A stretch of DNA of 64,000 nt from Skeletonema tropicum (GCA_037178625.1 CM074138.1:124001-188000), one strand, 5' to 3'. Positions 19,138-30,955 are shown, numbered from the stretch's first letter. Translations and numbers: made by a program. The notes: generated from the sequence alone by a model not told the origin.

Positions 19138-19524
19138 ATGCCCCGTCCAAATCCAAGCAACAACCAGATCATAGTCAATCAACACTCCGAGCATGGTGGA
19201 GGGCTCGAGATCGATTTCGAAGAGGCTACATCATCTAATCTATCAAAGATGATCGAAGATGCCACTGACTCTAATAATACCGAGACATTAGGTATCGATA
19301 TTGATGTCGTTGAACATTGTGACGCCGCAGCTGCAGCCGCTAGCACAAGGATCTGTAAAGGCTTCGGCGGCAGCGCGGTCTTGCCAAAGAAGGCAGGCTT
19401 CCTCCTTGCTGCATTCGTTCTATTGGGTACAGGCGACATCATCGGCTTCGGAATTAGCGGTGTGATTGAGCACAAACGTCAGCAACAGCACAGGAGAATG
19501 GAACCCTGCCATATCGTCTTTTAG
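19138..19524 (+). CDS. Small predicted single-pass membrane protein
   Basis: 128 residues from the ATG at 19138; the frame is also open upstream to 19030. It has a polar acidic N-terminal half (LEIDFEEATSSNLSKMIED, GIDIDVVEHC), an Ala run, and one hydrophobic segment at about residues 88-110 (AGFLLAAFVLLGTGDIIGFG) followed by a basic tail (EHKRQQQHRRM). This topology would place the N-terminus and tail on opposite sides of a membrane. No homologous family is recognised. It lies between two plausible host genes in the same orientation. Confidence 0.45.
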   Translation: MPRPNPSNNQIIVNQHSEHGGGLEIDFEEATSSNLSKMIEDATDSNNTETLGIDIDVVEHCDAAAAAASTRICKGFGGSAVLPKKAGFLLAAFVLLGTGDIIGFGISGVIEHKRQQQHRRMEPCHIVF

Positions 19525-19604
19525 GGAGCACGAGTATGTAGGTATCCCTCTGAAGTCAAGGCAAATGGCCGGGGCGGAAAGGCTGGTAAAGTTGAGAAGG
19601 TAAC

Positions 19605-19638
19605 ACCGCTACGACATTTGCAAAAATGGTATTTTCTC
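19605..19638. promoter_or_regulatory. 34-bp motif, copy 2, upstream of the plastid protein gene
   Basis: Exact copy of 17293-17326. The surrounding bases also agree partly (TTGAGAAG before, CGA.CGT after), extending the similarity to about 50 bp. Confidence 0.4.
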
Positions 19639-19803
19639 AACGAACGTCAGCAGACTTCAAATTTTTGATTGGCTGTGAAAGCAAGAACAAAAACGCTTCC
19701 AACTTCCAACCAACACCAAAATAAAGTACGCATCAACTTGCATCAACAGTATTCATTGGTAGCAGCACATCATATTGTATCATTATTCAATCTCTTAAGA
19801 ACA

Positions 19804-21339
19804 ATGAAAGTCTGCATTGCCACTTTGCTCACAGTGCTAGGCACCTCAGCCACATCTGCCTTTCTCACTCCTCGCCCCTTGCCATCCAAATCCACATCAT
19901 GTAAATCGAGCCTGGACGAAGAATTTGCAACTGCCTTTAAAGATGATTTCTATGCCGATTATGATCCTTCAAAATATGAAAGTAACGACAACAACTCTCG
20001 AAGTAACTATGGTGGTGGTTATGAAGATAGCCGAGGTGGTGGAGGAAGGGGCAGAGGTCGCAGTGGCGGCAGAGGAGGAAGCCGTGGCCGAGGAGGTGGA
20101 CGTGGAGAACGAAAGCCAAAAGAATACCTTGGACCAAATGGACACGACTATGTGCTCTCTAGAGACTCCGGCCCGAACAATTCCAAATTTGATGAAAGAT
20201 CCATCCACGCCCTGCTAGCGGAGCGATTGCAGGCCAAGTTCTCAAGAGACTTTCGTACCGCCGATGCAATTCAAATGGAGCTAATTGACGGAGGAGTATT
20301 CGTCCATGATGGGATGAAGGAGTGGAGGGCAGATGGGATCCCCTACGGATCGTTTAATGGGGGTGGATCTGGGAAGAATAATCCACGTAGTTTGGAGGGA
20401 CAGCTGTATTCGAAATCACCGCATTCGGAGGATGTTATGGTGGGTGATGTGGTGAATAATGAGTTGATTACCAAGTTGGTCACGGAACGGACTAAATTCA
20501 AAATGATGAGGCAGTATGACAAAGCAGACGCCGTCCGTGAGGGACTACGAACCAAATTCAACGTGTTGATTGATGATCGTCTCAAGCAATGGAGTGTCGG
20601 CGGGGACTTTGGCGAGGAGCACAATGCCCAACGTGAACTCGCGGATAAGTTTGCCAACAGGGGGTATATCAAGTCAACATCGTCATTGTCATTGGAGGAT
20701 CCGGAAGAGGAGGAATATATCCAGTTCCATGTCGATGCGCGTTTTCAGGCCAAGAAGGATCGTAATTTTGAGACTGCCGATAAGATTCGGTTAGATCTGG
20801 CACAGCGATTTGATGTCATGATTAATGATAAGATGAAGCTTTGGTCGATTGGAGGTCAGTTTGAAGAGTTGGGTGGAAAGATGGGTAAGCCGAAGGGTGT
20901 TTACACACGAAGAGGAGCATTGGGTGACTTGTCTCCCGAAGAGGAAGAAGCCGTGTCAAAGATGATTACAGATAGGTATCATGCCAAGAAGCAAAAGAAT
21001 TTTGATGTGGCGGATGAGATTCGCGATGAGTTGTTGAACAAGTTCAATGTGAGGATTGATGACCGCAGCAACGAATGGAGAGTTGACACTGAGGATTATG
21101 CAATGGCTGGGTCGAATTCATTAACGGAGGATGAGGTAGCGTTCATTGATGGCAAGTTGAAGGAGAGGTTTCATTTCAAGCGAGAACGGCAGTTTGAGGA
21201 GGCTGATGCCATTAGGGATCATTTGCAGGAGAGATTTGGTATCCAGGTTGATGATAGGGTGAAGGAATGGTATGTTGACTCGTTATTATCAGGAGTTGGT
21301 GAGGCGGAAGAGGAGGAAGAGGAGGATGCTGTGTTGTGA
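19804..21339 (+). CDS. Plastid-targeted protein with five CysRS-like repeats and an RGG region
   Basis: 511 residues. The ATG at 19804 is chosen, not the upstream frame opening at 19669, because it starts a signal peptide ending in a diatom plastid motif (TSATSAF-L, Phe at the +1 site). An RGG/Gly-rich, probably RNA-binding, region spans about residues 65-100. Five repeats of about 42 residues begin near 136, 223, 309, 386 and 449. Each has the pattern ER..AK..R.F..AD.IRD.L...F.V.IDDR.KEW.V. That pattern resembles the helical DALR-type element at the C-terminus of cysteinyl-tRNA synthetase, but there is no synthetase catalytic domain. It ends in an acidic Glu run. A role in plastid RNA metabolism is inferred from targeting and the RGG region. 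Confidence 0.8.
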   Translation: MKVCIATLLTVLGTSATSAFLTPRPLPSKSTSCKSSLDEEFATAFKDDFYADYDPSKYESNDNNSRSNYGGGYEDSRGGGGRGRGRSGGRGGSRGRGGGRGERKPKEYLGPNGHDYVLSRDSGPNNSKFDERSIHALLAERLQAKFSRDFRTADAIQMELIDGGVFVHDGMKEWRADGIPYGSFNGGGSGKNNPRSLEGQLYSKSPHSEDVMVGDVVNNELITKLVTERTKFKMMRQYDKADAVREGLRTKFNVLIDDRLKQWSVGGDFGEEHNAQRELADKFANRGYIKSTSSLSLEDPEEEEYIQFHVDARFQAKKDRNFETADKIRLDLAQRFDVMINDKMKLWSIGGQFEELGGKMGKPKGVYTRRGALGDLSPEEEEAVSKMITDRYHAKKQKNFDVADEIRDELLNKFNVRIDDRSNEWRVDTEDYAMAGSNSLTEDEVAFIDGKLKERFHFKRERQFEEADAIRDHLQERFGIQVDDRVKEWYVDSLLSGVGEAEEEEEEDAVL

Positions 21340-21546
21340 ATTAAAAGCTAGTGAATAAATATATGCTTATACATGCATCGTTTCAAGAAAAATGTTTGCA
21401 CTAGCAACTTTTTTAATTTACTTTTTCATCGACATATATACATACTTCGTGCATAATATTCCCATCCTGAACCCCATCACGATACTCTCTTGACTCCATT
21501 TGATGCCTGATAGGTGACTGCCCCGGGAGACTTTAAACTAACGCCA

Positions 21547-22668
21547 ACTTCCACTGAGAGGCAATGTGACGACCGAAAGAAGGCCATCCTAGACGGCAAT
21601 GAATATCATACCTGTCAGCTCAAAGACACTGTATCGGAGGTAACGAGCCAGTCTCATCCCAACTCAAGGAAAGGTACAACATTTTTGATGATGATGCTTG
21701 CACCAGACGTGATACGCTTCTCCTTCCTCGTACTCTCCACATCAAACTTTACTCTCTTCGTTTGCATCTCCAGGGTGGAGTTATCTTCTTTCTCGTCAAG
21801 TTTTGCCTTCCAAATAGCGAGTTCGAGTTGTGTCATGAGCTCCTTTAGTAGGATGTTGTGCTCAGCTCTGTAATGTTCCAATCTATTGATAACCGATCTA
21901 ATCCACATACTTATTGCGTTTACCATCTCATGTGCACCAATATTTGGAAGCTCCTGATTGATGCGATCAATCTCTTCTTTGATTTCATTTCTCCAGCTCT
22001 CCAGTAGCAGAGAGGAGATGGTGCTGTGGATCCCCTCAGTCCACACAAGATCGACCGTTGTTAGATTGTGACACCCATCGAACTGGTTGTACCGTAATTC
22101 AAAAGAATCAAAAGGAATCAAATTGTCTTTTAATGGGATGGCAATGCGTCGAAGATTTGGACAATTACGGAATGCACCCGCCTCAAATATCTCCAAGTTG
22201 CTACCGTCAGCTGCTCACATTTTCTAAACGCTTCAGCTCCAATGGTCCTGTGACAGTTGGCATTTTGATGCTCCTCAGAGACCCTGCAACCACAAAATGC
22301 ACGATATCCAATTCTTTCCAACTCATCACCGAATTCCACGTCCGACAGGGGCAACGCAACGAAAGAACGCCCTACACTTTCAATCTCCTTCACGCCTAAC
22401 AATTGAATCCTTCCTCTCAGCAATTTGCACTTACAGAATGCCTCGCACTCAATTATTTCCACGCCATCATGCACCACCACAGACACAAGATGTTGACGGT
22501 GATAAAATGCCCTCTCAAGAATATCTTTGACGGGTGGATGGATGACGGCGTGGATAACACCGTCGGGCACAAGTTGTTGAAGACTGCCCAAGTAGACAAA
22601 ATTATTATTATTATTGCCAGCGTCAATGTCGTCGGCCATTCTGAGAGGAGAATTATCACTACCGCCAC
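21547..22668. repeat. Duplicated BspA-gene unit (partner about 54532-55610)
   Basis: Homology to 54532-55610 includes the 3' flank (ACTTCCACTGAGAGGCAAT, then AACGAGCCAGTCTCATCCCA), the whole decayed coding region and a short stretch upstream of the start (GAGAGGAGAAT). Two dispersed copies of one gene, both damaged. Confidence 0.75.
21654..22639 (-). pseudogene. BspA-type leucine-rich-repeat protein, frameshifted
   Basis: The start is at 22639 (MADDIDAGNNNNNFVYLG). LRR_5/BspA repeats follow (ILERAFYHRQHLVSV, IIECEAFCKCKLL, IGYRAFCGC, AFRNCPNLRRIAIP). A C-terminal helical region (SLLLESWRNEIKEEIDRINQ, then a Glu/Lys-rich coil) ends near 21654. Compared with the partner at 54726-55596, the frame is lost around 22270 (the expected LRSIKMPTV lies in another frame), regained, and lost again near 22205, where it must jump to the frame of MEIFEAGAF. 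At least three indels make it a pseudogene. In diatoms and protists this family is large and its role is mostly unknown. Confidence 0.75.
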
Positions 22669-22728
22669 TGTCGGGAATCTTATCCTTTATCTTCCTGACT
22701 AACTACAGACTACATTATTTAAGTATGT

Positions 22729-23726
22729 CCAAGCTTCGACTGAGTCGAGCGTAGGCTTATTCCGGAAATCTGAGGAGCTCCAACATAAATAGCTCGTGTG
22801 TGTTACATTGTACGCGTGGGCAGACCCGTATCCCACGCAAGAGATGTTGACCGGTATTTGCAAAATCTCATTTCACGACTCTCACTTCAGGAATAGGCTA
22901 CACTATTCCCACGCAAGAGATGTTGACCGGTATTTGCAAAATCTCATTCCACGACATTCACTTAAGTAGGAATAGATGTTGACCGTAGGCTATATACACT
23001 ATTCCCACGCAAGAGATGTTGACCGGTATTTGCAAAATCTCATTCCACGACATTCACTTAAGTAGGAATAGATGTTGACCGGTATTTGCAAAAGCCTATT
23101 CCATCATGGAATAGGCCAGCCTATTCCATCGAAAACCTAAAATTATTACAGACAACTTCATAATTTTTCAAAAAAAAAACAATAGAGAACTCAATAAGTA
23201 TGCATAGAGGTTACTATTTCCTTCAATCCAAGCTTCGACTGAGTCGAGCGTAGGCTTATTCCGGAAATCTGAGGAGCTCCAACATAAATAGCTCGTGTGT
23301 GTTACATTGTACGCGTGGGCAGACCCGTATCCCACGCAAGAGATGTTGACCGGTATTTGCAAAATCTCATTTCACGACTCTCACTTCAGGAATAGGCTAC
23401 ACTATTCCCACGCAAGAGATGTTGACCGGTATTTGCAAAATCTCATTCCACGACATTCACTTAAGTAGGAATAGATGTTGACCGTAGGCTATATACACTA
23501 TTCCCACGCAAGAGATGTTGACCGGTATTTGCAAAATCTCATTCCACGACATTCACTTAAGTAGGAATAGATGTTGACCGGTATTTGCAAAAGCCTATTC
23601 CATCATGGAATAGGCCAGCCTATTCCATCGAAAACCTAAAATTATTACAGACAACTTCATAATTTTTCAAAAAAAAAACAATAGAGAACTCAATAAGTAT
23701 GCATAGAGGTTACTATTTCTTCATTG
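22729..23726. repeat. Direct-repeat dimer, 499 bp per unit, with sub-repeats
   Basis: Unit 1 (22729-23227) and unit 2 (23228-23726) are nearly identical at an offset of 499 bp. Each contains three or four sub-repeats of CGCAAGAGATGTTGACCGG and TATTTGCAAAATCTCATT. Each also has a strong hairpin (GCCTATTCCAT ... ATGGAATAGGC), one at about 23093-23115 and one at about 23592-23614. The unit ends with an A-run and GAGGTTACTATTTC. The dimer lies directly upstream of the Helitron coding region. Confidence 0.85.
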
Positions 23727-23781
23727 AAGGAATAATAATTCACCCGAGAGTCAACTTTGTGTGTCAAGATAATCTTGGTGT

Positions 23782-26700
23782 ATGTACCTGATGTCGACAA
23801 GCTATCCAGAGGAGACTAATGGAGCCGGTCATACTGCAGAGCTTGTACGGCAACGCAAGAATGCCTCTATCAGCCCAGAGGAGAGGGCAGCTCAAAGGGC
23901 TAAGGCCGCCGCTAGAGTAAAGCTTTACCGTCAACGCAAGCATGCCTCGATGAGCGCAGAGGAGAGGGCAGCTCAGAAGGCAAAGAAGGCCGCTGCAGAA
24001 AAGATCTATCGTCAACGCAAGAATGCCTCGATGAGCGCAGAGGAGAGGGCAGCTCAGAAGGCAAAGAAGGCCGCTGCAGACAAGATCTATCGTCAACGCA
24101 AGAATGCCTCGATGAGCGCAGAGGAGAGGGCAGCTCAGAAGGCAAAAAAGACCGCTGCGGCAAGGCTTTGCCGTCAACGCAAGATTGAGTCGATGAGCGC
24201 AGAGGAGAGGGCAGCTCAGAAGGCAAAAAAGACCGCTGCGGCAAGGCTTTATCGTCAACGAACGAATGCGATGAGCGCAGAGGAGAGCATTGGAAAGAGT
24301 TGTGATTACGAGATCGTTGTTGACAGAACACATCCAGTCCAACAGGCACGCAATCATGACCAAAAGAAAATAATGAGAGTCGATAGCAATCCAAATGCAT
24401 TTCGCACTGCTGTCTGTGTACTATGCGATAGGCTAATAATCACAAGATAACAGTTGATTCGCTTCGTTCTCAGAAAAATAGGATAAGCGTCAAATCCTAT
24501 GAGGACTACCACCAAGTCACGCTGAAAGATGAGCTTATTTCACAGAAAGAAATCAAAGGTCAAGAGCTCGAAGGCCTTCTGCTATCACCAAGAGCCAAGA
24601 AGACCAAGAACAAGAACGGATGTGTAGCATTTGAGGCATGCAGCCAATGTTACAGTGCGTGGCACAATGATAGCGATTCACCGCCCAAGTATGCCATCAG
24701 TAACGGCTTTGCCATCGGCCACATCCCCACGGATATCATTGCCAATGAGGAAATCACAGAGCAGATGTGTTCGCTATTAGCTCCTGTCCGCCATTTTGCC
24801 TACATATTCGCGTATACAGCTGGTGCTCACAAAGCTATCCGTGGTCACTTTAGCTTTTTCGAGGTTGATCTTACCCATACTGGTTCTGTAATTAATCACT
24901 TCTTGACAACAGGTGCAAACCCGCTTGTTTATGTCGTGTTATGTGGACGAATGACTCCGAAACAGAAGGAAATAGTGAAAAAAAGAGCAAGGCTTGACAC
25001 AGAGAAGATGATGGAAATATTAGAATGGTTCGTTAATGAGTCTGGCCACCCAGGATATGAAGGAGTTACCGCACCATCACAGTGCCCTCAGCCCAACATT
25101 ATCGTCGACGAAGAAACACCCAACAATACTGATCAAGAACATGATCCAGATCTAGAAGCAGAGTTTGCTGGAGCTTCGTTCCACTTTACCAGCATCCATG
25201 AGCCGCAAGATGATACAGGAGTTTACGAATCCAACCAGAAGTTTACCAAAGCTATGATTGATCGTACAATGCCAACACTTCTGGTCAATGGTAGCAAGTA
25301 TGCAGATCTTAGAGAACTTCTTCTCGAGAATATTGCGCCACTGCAATTTCCTTTTGGTCAAGGGGGGCCAAAGGCAAAGCGGAGGACTCACATATCTCCG
25401 GTGGAATGCTATCGTTACTACTGCCGACTCTCGCTTCCTCAATTCATGAGGGGGGACTTTCTCCTCTTGCTGAACCACATGTTCAATCGGCAGCGCAGTT
25501 ACGAGACAGCCGTGGTCACTTGCAAATCCAGTTTATTCGGCCAGTCACTTGCCGAGAAGATGTCAAAACTCAAAATGAAAGACCTCGATCAGGCATTGTT
25601 TCAAAAACAAACCCGCCAAAGGGTAAATGGAACGGCTGGAGAATACATCAGGGCAGTGGAGGCAGCGTGCAAACCAGTCGGATACACTGCTTTGAGTGCC
25701 AAACAAAATCGCCGCAAGCATTTCGCAATGGATAACTACTTCGGAAGCCATTCCATTTTCTTAACTACGACTCCATGTGATGAATGCACCATCAGGGTCA
25801 AAGTCTTCGCCAACGCTGGCAAGGAGGTGGTGCTGCCAAATCTTGGTGTCTGGGATGACGAAGACCACTTGAAAGAATGTAGATTCAACTTTGAGCTGAG
25901 AAAGGAGACCAGACGTCTGTATCCAGGGGCATGTTCTCTTGTTTACCAGCATTTGATGCAGATTATTACAGAATGTTTGATAGGTTGGGACCCAAAGAAA
26001 CAAACAGGGCGACTAGGCGTGTTCGGAGTACCAATAGCGTACTCAAGAACTGACGAAGAGCAAGGCAGGAAGACACTTCATAGTCACTGGCAAATATGGG
26101 TAAAAGACTTCAACAAAATTAGAGATGCTCTATTTCATAGTGATGACAGAAAAAAGAAAGCCGCAAGGTATGCTCTCATATCATACATTGACAAAGTTGT
26201 CTGTGCCAGCTATGGGACTGATTTTGTTGTGACTCACAATTGTGATGAAGATAGCCCTGTTACGATGCCTATGCACGAAATACTCCAGGAGGTAGAAGAT
26301 AAGAATATCCTTCGTAAAGCACATCACCAGGATCATTGCCTTGATGTTAAGGGCAAAGTATTGGAATGCAAACAGTGTGGGAAAACATTTTCGCCATCAG
26401 AGTGTATTAACATGGGTATTAGCCACTTACGTCAACAAACACTTCAAGTTCAAGATCATGCAGATAGCAGTAAAGAAGACGCACCAGACTCTTCAACAAA
26501 GATGAAAAAGGAATGGCTCGATCAAGCAGCGATTCGCTACCCTTTTGATTTTGAAGAGGAAGGAAGTCCTACTGAAGCGCTGAAACAACAACACATCATA
26601 ATGGATGCGGACGGAGACGGAGATGGAGCCAACGAACAAGAACAAGTAACTCATGAATGGCTACATGATAGAAACCTACGCAGGGACCTCCTGCATCTTG

Positions 26701-29700
26701 TTTTTGACGAGCATGATTATACACATCGGGGAACATGTTTCAAGGGTGGGAAAGCAGAATGCAGAGGGCATTTGCCAGAGATGGCAAGTGAAGATTCCAT
26801 CATTTTCGACAATGAAGCCATAGCTGCCGTGAAAGAAGGCCTGAGAGACGATGATCATCGCAACACAAGCGACGCCAATGGGGTCAAGGTCATCCTTCAC
26901 CACCATCTGACTGGTGAGGTAGAAGAAAAATCTCAGTATGCAATCTTACCGAAAAGACAGAATGGCAGTCAGTTTCTCAACCAACACAGCTTGGCGATTT
27001 CAGATGTTATTGGAAGCAATACCAATGTAACACTGGGTGATTGGAGCCACTCCTATTACACCACGCTGTACAAGTCCAAAGACACACAATCCGAAGACAA
27101 GATGGCATACCGTCGAGTCCATGCCTCAATGGCCAGAAGGCTGTATAGAGCACATGAACACCAGCAACATCGAGATCGACAAGAAAATGAGGAGAAGGAG
27201 GAGGAGAGAATGCAGAACCAGCCAGCAGAAGATATCACAGCCACAGCTCTAGCAGAAGGCAGCACAACCACAGACAAAGATGACGACGAAGAAGAACGTG
27301 CATGCTATATTGAAGGGCTCGGGAGAATAATTACTGGAGTGAACGCACTTCTTTCCAGAGACGTTGTAAGCTCCACTATGGCTCACTTACTCATCTCCCA
27401 AGGGGGAGAAAGATTCACTTACTCACATGATTTCTCACACATTTCAGTGCAGAATGTGGAGAATGTGCTAGAAGAGAAGGAAGGCATGCATTTCCGTTTG
27501 CGGAGGAATTGGAATGACGACACAAAGGAAACAATTGCATGGGCTGATTGCGCGGCTTATGACTACATTCACAGGCCAACCGAGCTCAACAACTTGTGCC
27601 TTTACGAGTACACAATGTGGTACAAAAAGGAATACAAGAGCTTCAAGCAATTGAACGCCAGGAGCAAAAGCACTACTACCACATCCTACAAGTTTGCCGA
27701 CCTCCATCAAGGTCAAAAATATTGCTACCTTACGAGACGAACACATCCAGTCATTCCCATCATATACATGGCCACAGACCTTTGCGACGTGAAGTCATTA
27801 GATGTGCTTGAGGATATCCCCAACAGTGGAACTGTGCAGCACAGAGAAAGGTATGCAAAAACAGCAATGCTGCTATTCTATCCATTCAGCAAAGCAGAAG
27901 ATCTGGTGAAGAATGGGACCTACTGGCAAAAGTTTGTTGATGTAGGAGGGACGAAAGAGTATAGTGAAGCGATCATCGACGACACACTTGGTTTGAATCC
28001 ATTGTCAAAACAATTTTGGAACCGCGGTAGGATGATTCTGGAAAACATTGAAACGAGGCGCATGGCCGAAAAGGAAATGAAACGTCCCAAAAGCAAGATC
28101 ACATACTTGACGGACACTCCAAAGAGTACTGGGAAACGAAAGAGAGAAAACGTGGACAACGATGATGGATATGATATTGACATAAGTGACTTCTTTGATA
28201 ATATGAATGACGAGGGTTTACAACAATTCCAAGCCTTAGAATCACGGCCACTTTCTGACGCCGACCTCAGGTCTCATGCCAAGATAATGAAAAGAGCAAA
28301 TGTTCGCGCATGTAGCGCTATCAAAACTCACGTTGATGACAATGTGTCCGTACTTGCAACTGCAAACAAGCCATCGACATCAACCACAAATTCAGAGCAC
28401 ACTCAAAACAACGTCGACGCCAACAATCATCAACAGCAGCAGTCCGCATCCTACAATTTTCGTGTCCGATATGAGGACATCCTCACTTTCATTCAAGGAT
28501 CTTTGCTTGTTAGTAGCAGTGATGAAGGTACCTTTGATAGAGACATGGATGATGGAGATGAAGATGGAGATGGAGATGGAGAAGAACCTTCATCGTTAAA
28601 GTTAAGGCAGCAATGTCTCAAACAGATTCCCACCATGTACGAGATTGCAAGGGGCAAGAGCAGTAAGTACAACCTCGACAACAAACAATTTATTGCCTAT
28701 CAAATAGTGTGTTGTACATTTCTGCTCCAGCTCGTCATGGAAAGAGATCACTATGATACCAAGCTTGGAGAATTGCTAGGAGCAACGCTCGGTCCCTTGG
28801 CGGAAAGCGTGCAACATACAAAAGACAGTCTAGTCCGGGATCTCAAAGCAAAGGGAGGAAAGGAGCACCTCGTTATGTTCATCACAGGTCCCGCTGGTTG
28901 TGGCAAGAGTACAACTATGGAAGCAGCCCAATACTACTGTCACAGATTTTGCACTGCTATCGCAACCGCCTTCAATGATTATACCTTCTACTTCACTGCA
29001 ACGACTGGGTCAGCTGCAGCTCTCTTTGGAGGAACAACAATCCACAGCGCAGCCCACTTGAACAAAAGTAGGATCAATGATGAGATGAGGGCTATTTGGC
29101 GCGATGATGTGCGAATCCTCATTATTGATGAATTTTTTCAAGGCAAACGATGTCGTAAAACTTGACAAACAGCTGAAAAAGCTGACAGGCCGATATGACA
29201 TGGTTTATGGGGGGGTTTCAATAGTCTTCTCTGGAGACTTCCACCAACTGAAGCCAATCTGTGCAGAAGATGATGTCCTCTACTCAGACTCCGATGCAGC
29301 TTCAATTTGGGAGAATACTATCAACTGTGCCATCTTTCTTGATAATAGCCACAGATTCAAAGACGACCCCGAGTTTGGGGAAATACTCGCTAGAATGAGA
29401 ATAGGGGAGGATACACGTGAAGATAGAGAGCTAATAAACAAGCGTGTCGTCAGCACTAGTACTAGCTCCACTTCCACTCTAACATTGCCCGAACACGCAC
29501 CTGACGCATGTTTTGCATGCTCTACCAACAAAGAACGAAATGGCGTCACGGCAGCATCATTCAAAATGCACATCGATGAATCGCATCCTACCATTGATGA
29601 CGATAGCCCACCTCCTGATCACACTCTCATAATTGAGGCATCAGTATCTATATCCAAAACGACTGAGAATGAAAACGGCAACAGCAAGAAGAGGAAACGA

Positions 29701-30427
29701 AGGCAGCATAAAAGTTTCCGCGCATTTCCATGACACTGTCATCACGCAGCTGGGAGATGATGACATAAGGTCAACCGAGTTTGCAGCAAAAGGAGCTAAA
29801 ATCGAGCCTGCCCTACGCATCTACCCCGGATCCCACCATATGTGCATAACGAATGAGGATCTTGACCAAGGGCGAGGCAACGGGACTCTTTGCAAGTGCT
29901 TGAAAATCAAACTTAGAAAGGATGGGCGGGAGAGGAGGTGGAAAAATTGGGATGGAAAGAAGGTATGGACTGTGTCGGTTGACGACGTCGAGTGGGTGGA
30001 GTTCGAGCATTACCCAACCACCGGCACCAAAGCACGGACCTTCAAGCTCAAACCACAAGAATTCTCAGCCACAATCAAGTTCCCTCTGACTGAAACAATC
30101 AGTACAACCATCGGCAACGCCAAGGTCAAACAGGTTCCTGTCAACTCTAACATAGCAACAACAGGCCACAAGCTCCAGGGAATGTCCAAAGACATCCTCA
30201 TCGTCAATGACTGGAATTATCGATGCGTGAACTGGGTCTACGTTGTCTTGTCGAGGGTGAGAACACTAGCTGGACTGTATCTGATGAAACCCTTAGACCT
30301 GGAACGCGGCTTCAATATTCCTCAAAATCTCATTCGCTTCGAGCAACGTTTGAAGGACACCAAAGAACGACCAGTTCTCGACATGTTGGGTTACCAATCA
30401 AATGCAGAGATCGATACAATGCAGTGA
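23782..30427 (+). mobile_element. Helitron-type rolling-circle transposon (coding part)
   Basis: The domain order DUF6570-like, Helitron Rep (HUH) and Pif1 helicase defines a Helitron. The termini are not assigned. No TC...CTRR pair could be fixed by eye, although a 3' hairpin (CTTACAG...CTGTAAG, about 30518-30541) lies beyond the coding region and the 499-bp dimer lies just before it. Confidence 0.8.
23782..30427 (+). pseudogene. Helitron Rep-helicase polyprotein, broken by frameshifts
   Basis: The N-terminal part (23782-24450) has five tandem 27-residue basic repeats (RQRKNASMSAEERAAQKAKK) and then a DUF6570-like Cys motif (VCVLCDRLI). A frameshift near 24435 moves into a frame open from 24432 to 29165. 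It contains the rest of DUF6570 (ISNGFAIGHIPTDIIANEEI), the Helitron N-domain, and the Rep motif TLHSHWQIW (about 26071-26098) with tyrosines in SYIDKVVCASYGTDF. A CxxC finger (ECKQCGKTF) follows, then the Pif1 Walker A GPAGCGKST (about 28888-28914) and Walker B ILIIDEF. A second shift at a T-run near 29130 and a third near 29690-29720 are needed to read the remaining helicase motifs (FSGDFHQLKPI, then TGHKLQGMS and YVVLSRVRT) to 30427. An intact protein would be about 2200 residues; this copy is inactive unless the indels are assembly errors. Confidence 0.8.
23842..24270 (+). repeat. 81-bp coding tandem repeat within the Helitron protein
   Basis: Five full units and a partial one encode RQRKNASMSAEERAAQKAKK plus seven variable residues. 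The units are more alike at DNA level in the middle (units 2-5), suggesting recent expansion. Basic, helical composition suggests DNA binding. Confidence 0.8.
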
Positions 30428-30801
30428 AGAGTTTTACTATTACTAGTACGATAATCAGAAAGTTCATAAGAAGAAACTGCTCAGCAGATTGTAATTGTAG
30501 TAAGAAAAAACAGGCTCTTACAGGCTCTGCGCTCTGTAAGGCAAAGAACAGTTCTTCACATGTTGGCATACTGATCAGCACCAATCTCATAATCATATAA
30601 TAACAACTAGAGAATACATTATACAGATAAACCTTTTGGATCTACGAAAGCACCTACCCAAAAAACAAGTGCTCTATTATGCTCACTTTTATGCAGCAAG
30701 AGAATTTCGTTCAGCAAGAACAGAAGCACGAAAGCCGGGAGAAGCTTGCCCTGCCGCCGCACGCCAATTGTATATAATTTGTTTTTGTAGTTTGAGTTGA
30801 A

Positions 30802-30955
30802 GTGGGAATTTGGATAAAGAAAGGGCACGGGGGCAGATCCCATAGGGCTATTGACTCTAAAAGGCGATTATTGGGCATTATGACGTTAATAATTGGTATT
30901 TAGATGCACTAATTTGCTCATTTGAAAGGATTTGAGGGGGGATCGCCCCCTTAGA
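30802..30955 (-). repeat. Dispersed short repeat, copy 1
   Basis: Contains GGGCACGGGGGCAGAT, AGGCGATTATTGGGCATTA, and TTTGAAAGGATTTGAGGGGG in order. Related copies are at about 37038-37160 and 55690-55842. In this copy the GC-rich end is followed by a tRNA-like sequence (next entry), so the family may be a SINE read on the minus strand. Confidence 0.7.

Noticed and set aside
22729..23726. Pair of LTRs
   Set aside because: The two 499-bp copies are adjacent with no internal region, and no TG...CA ends or primer-binding site are visible.
23764..24363. 199-codon minus-strand frame opposite the Helitron repeats
   Set aside because: A shadow of the 81-bp coding repeat; the plus-strand frame has the sensible basic-repeat protein and leads into Helitron domains.
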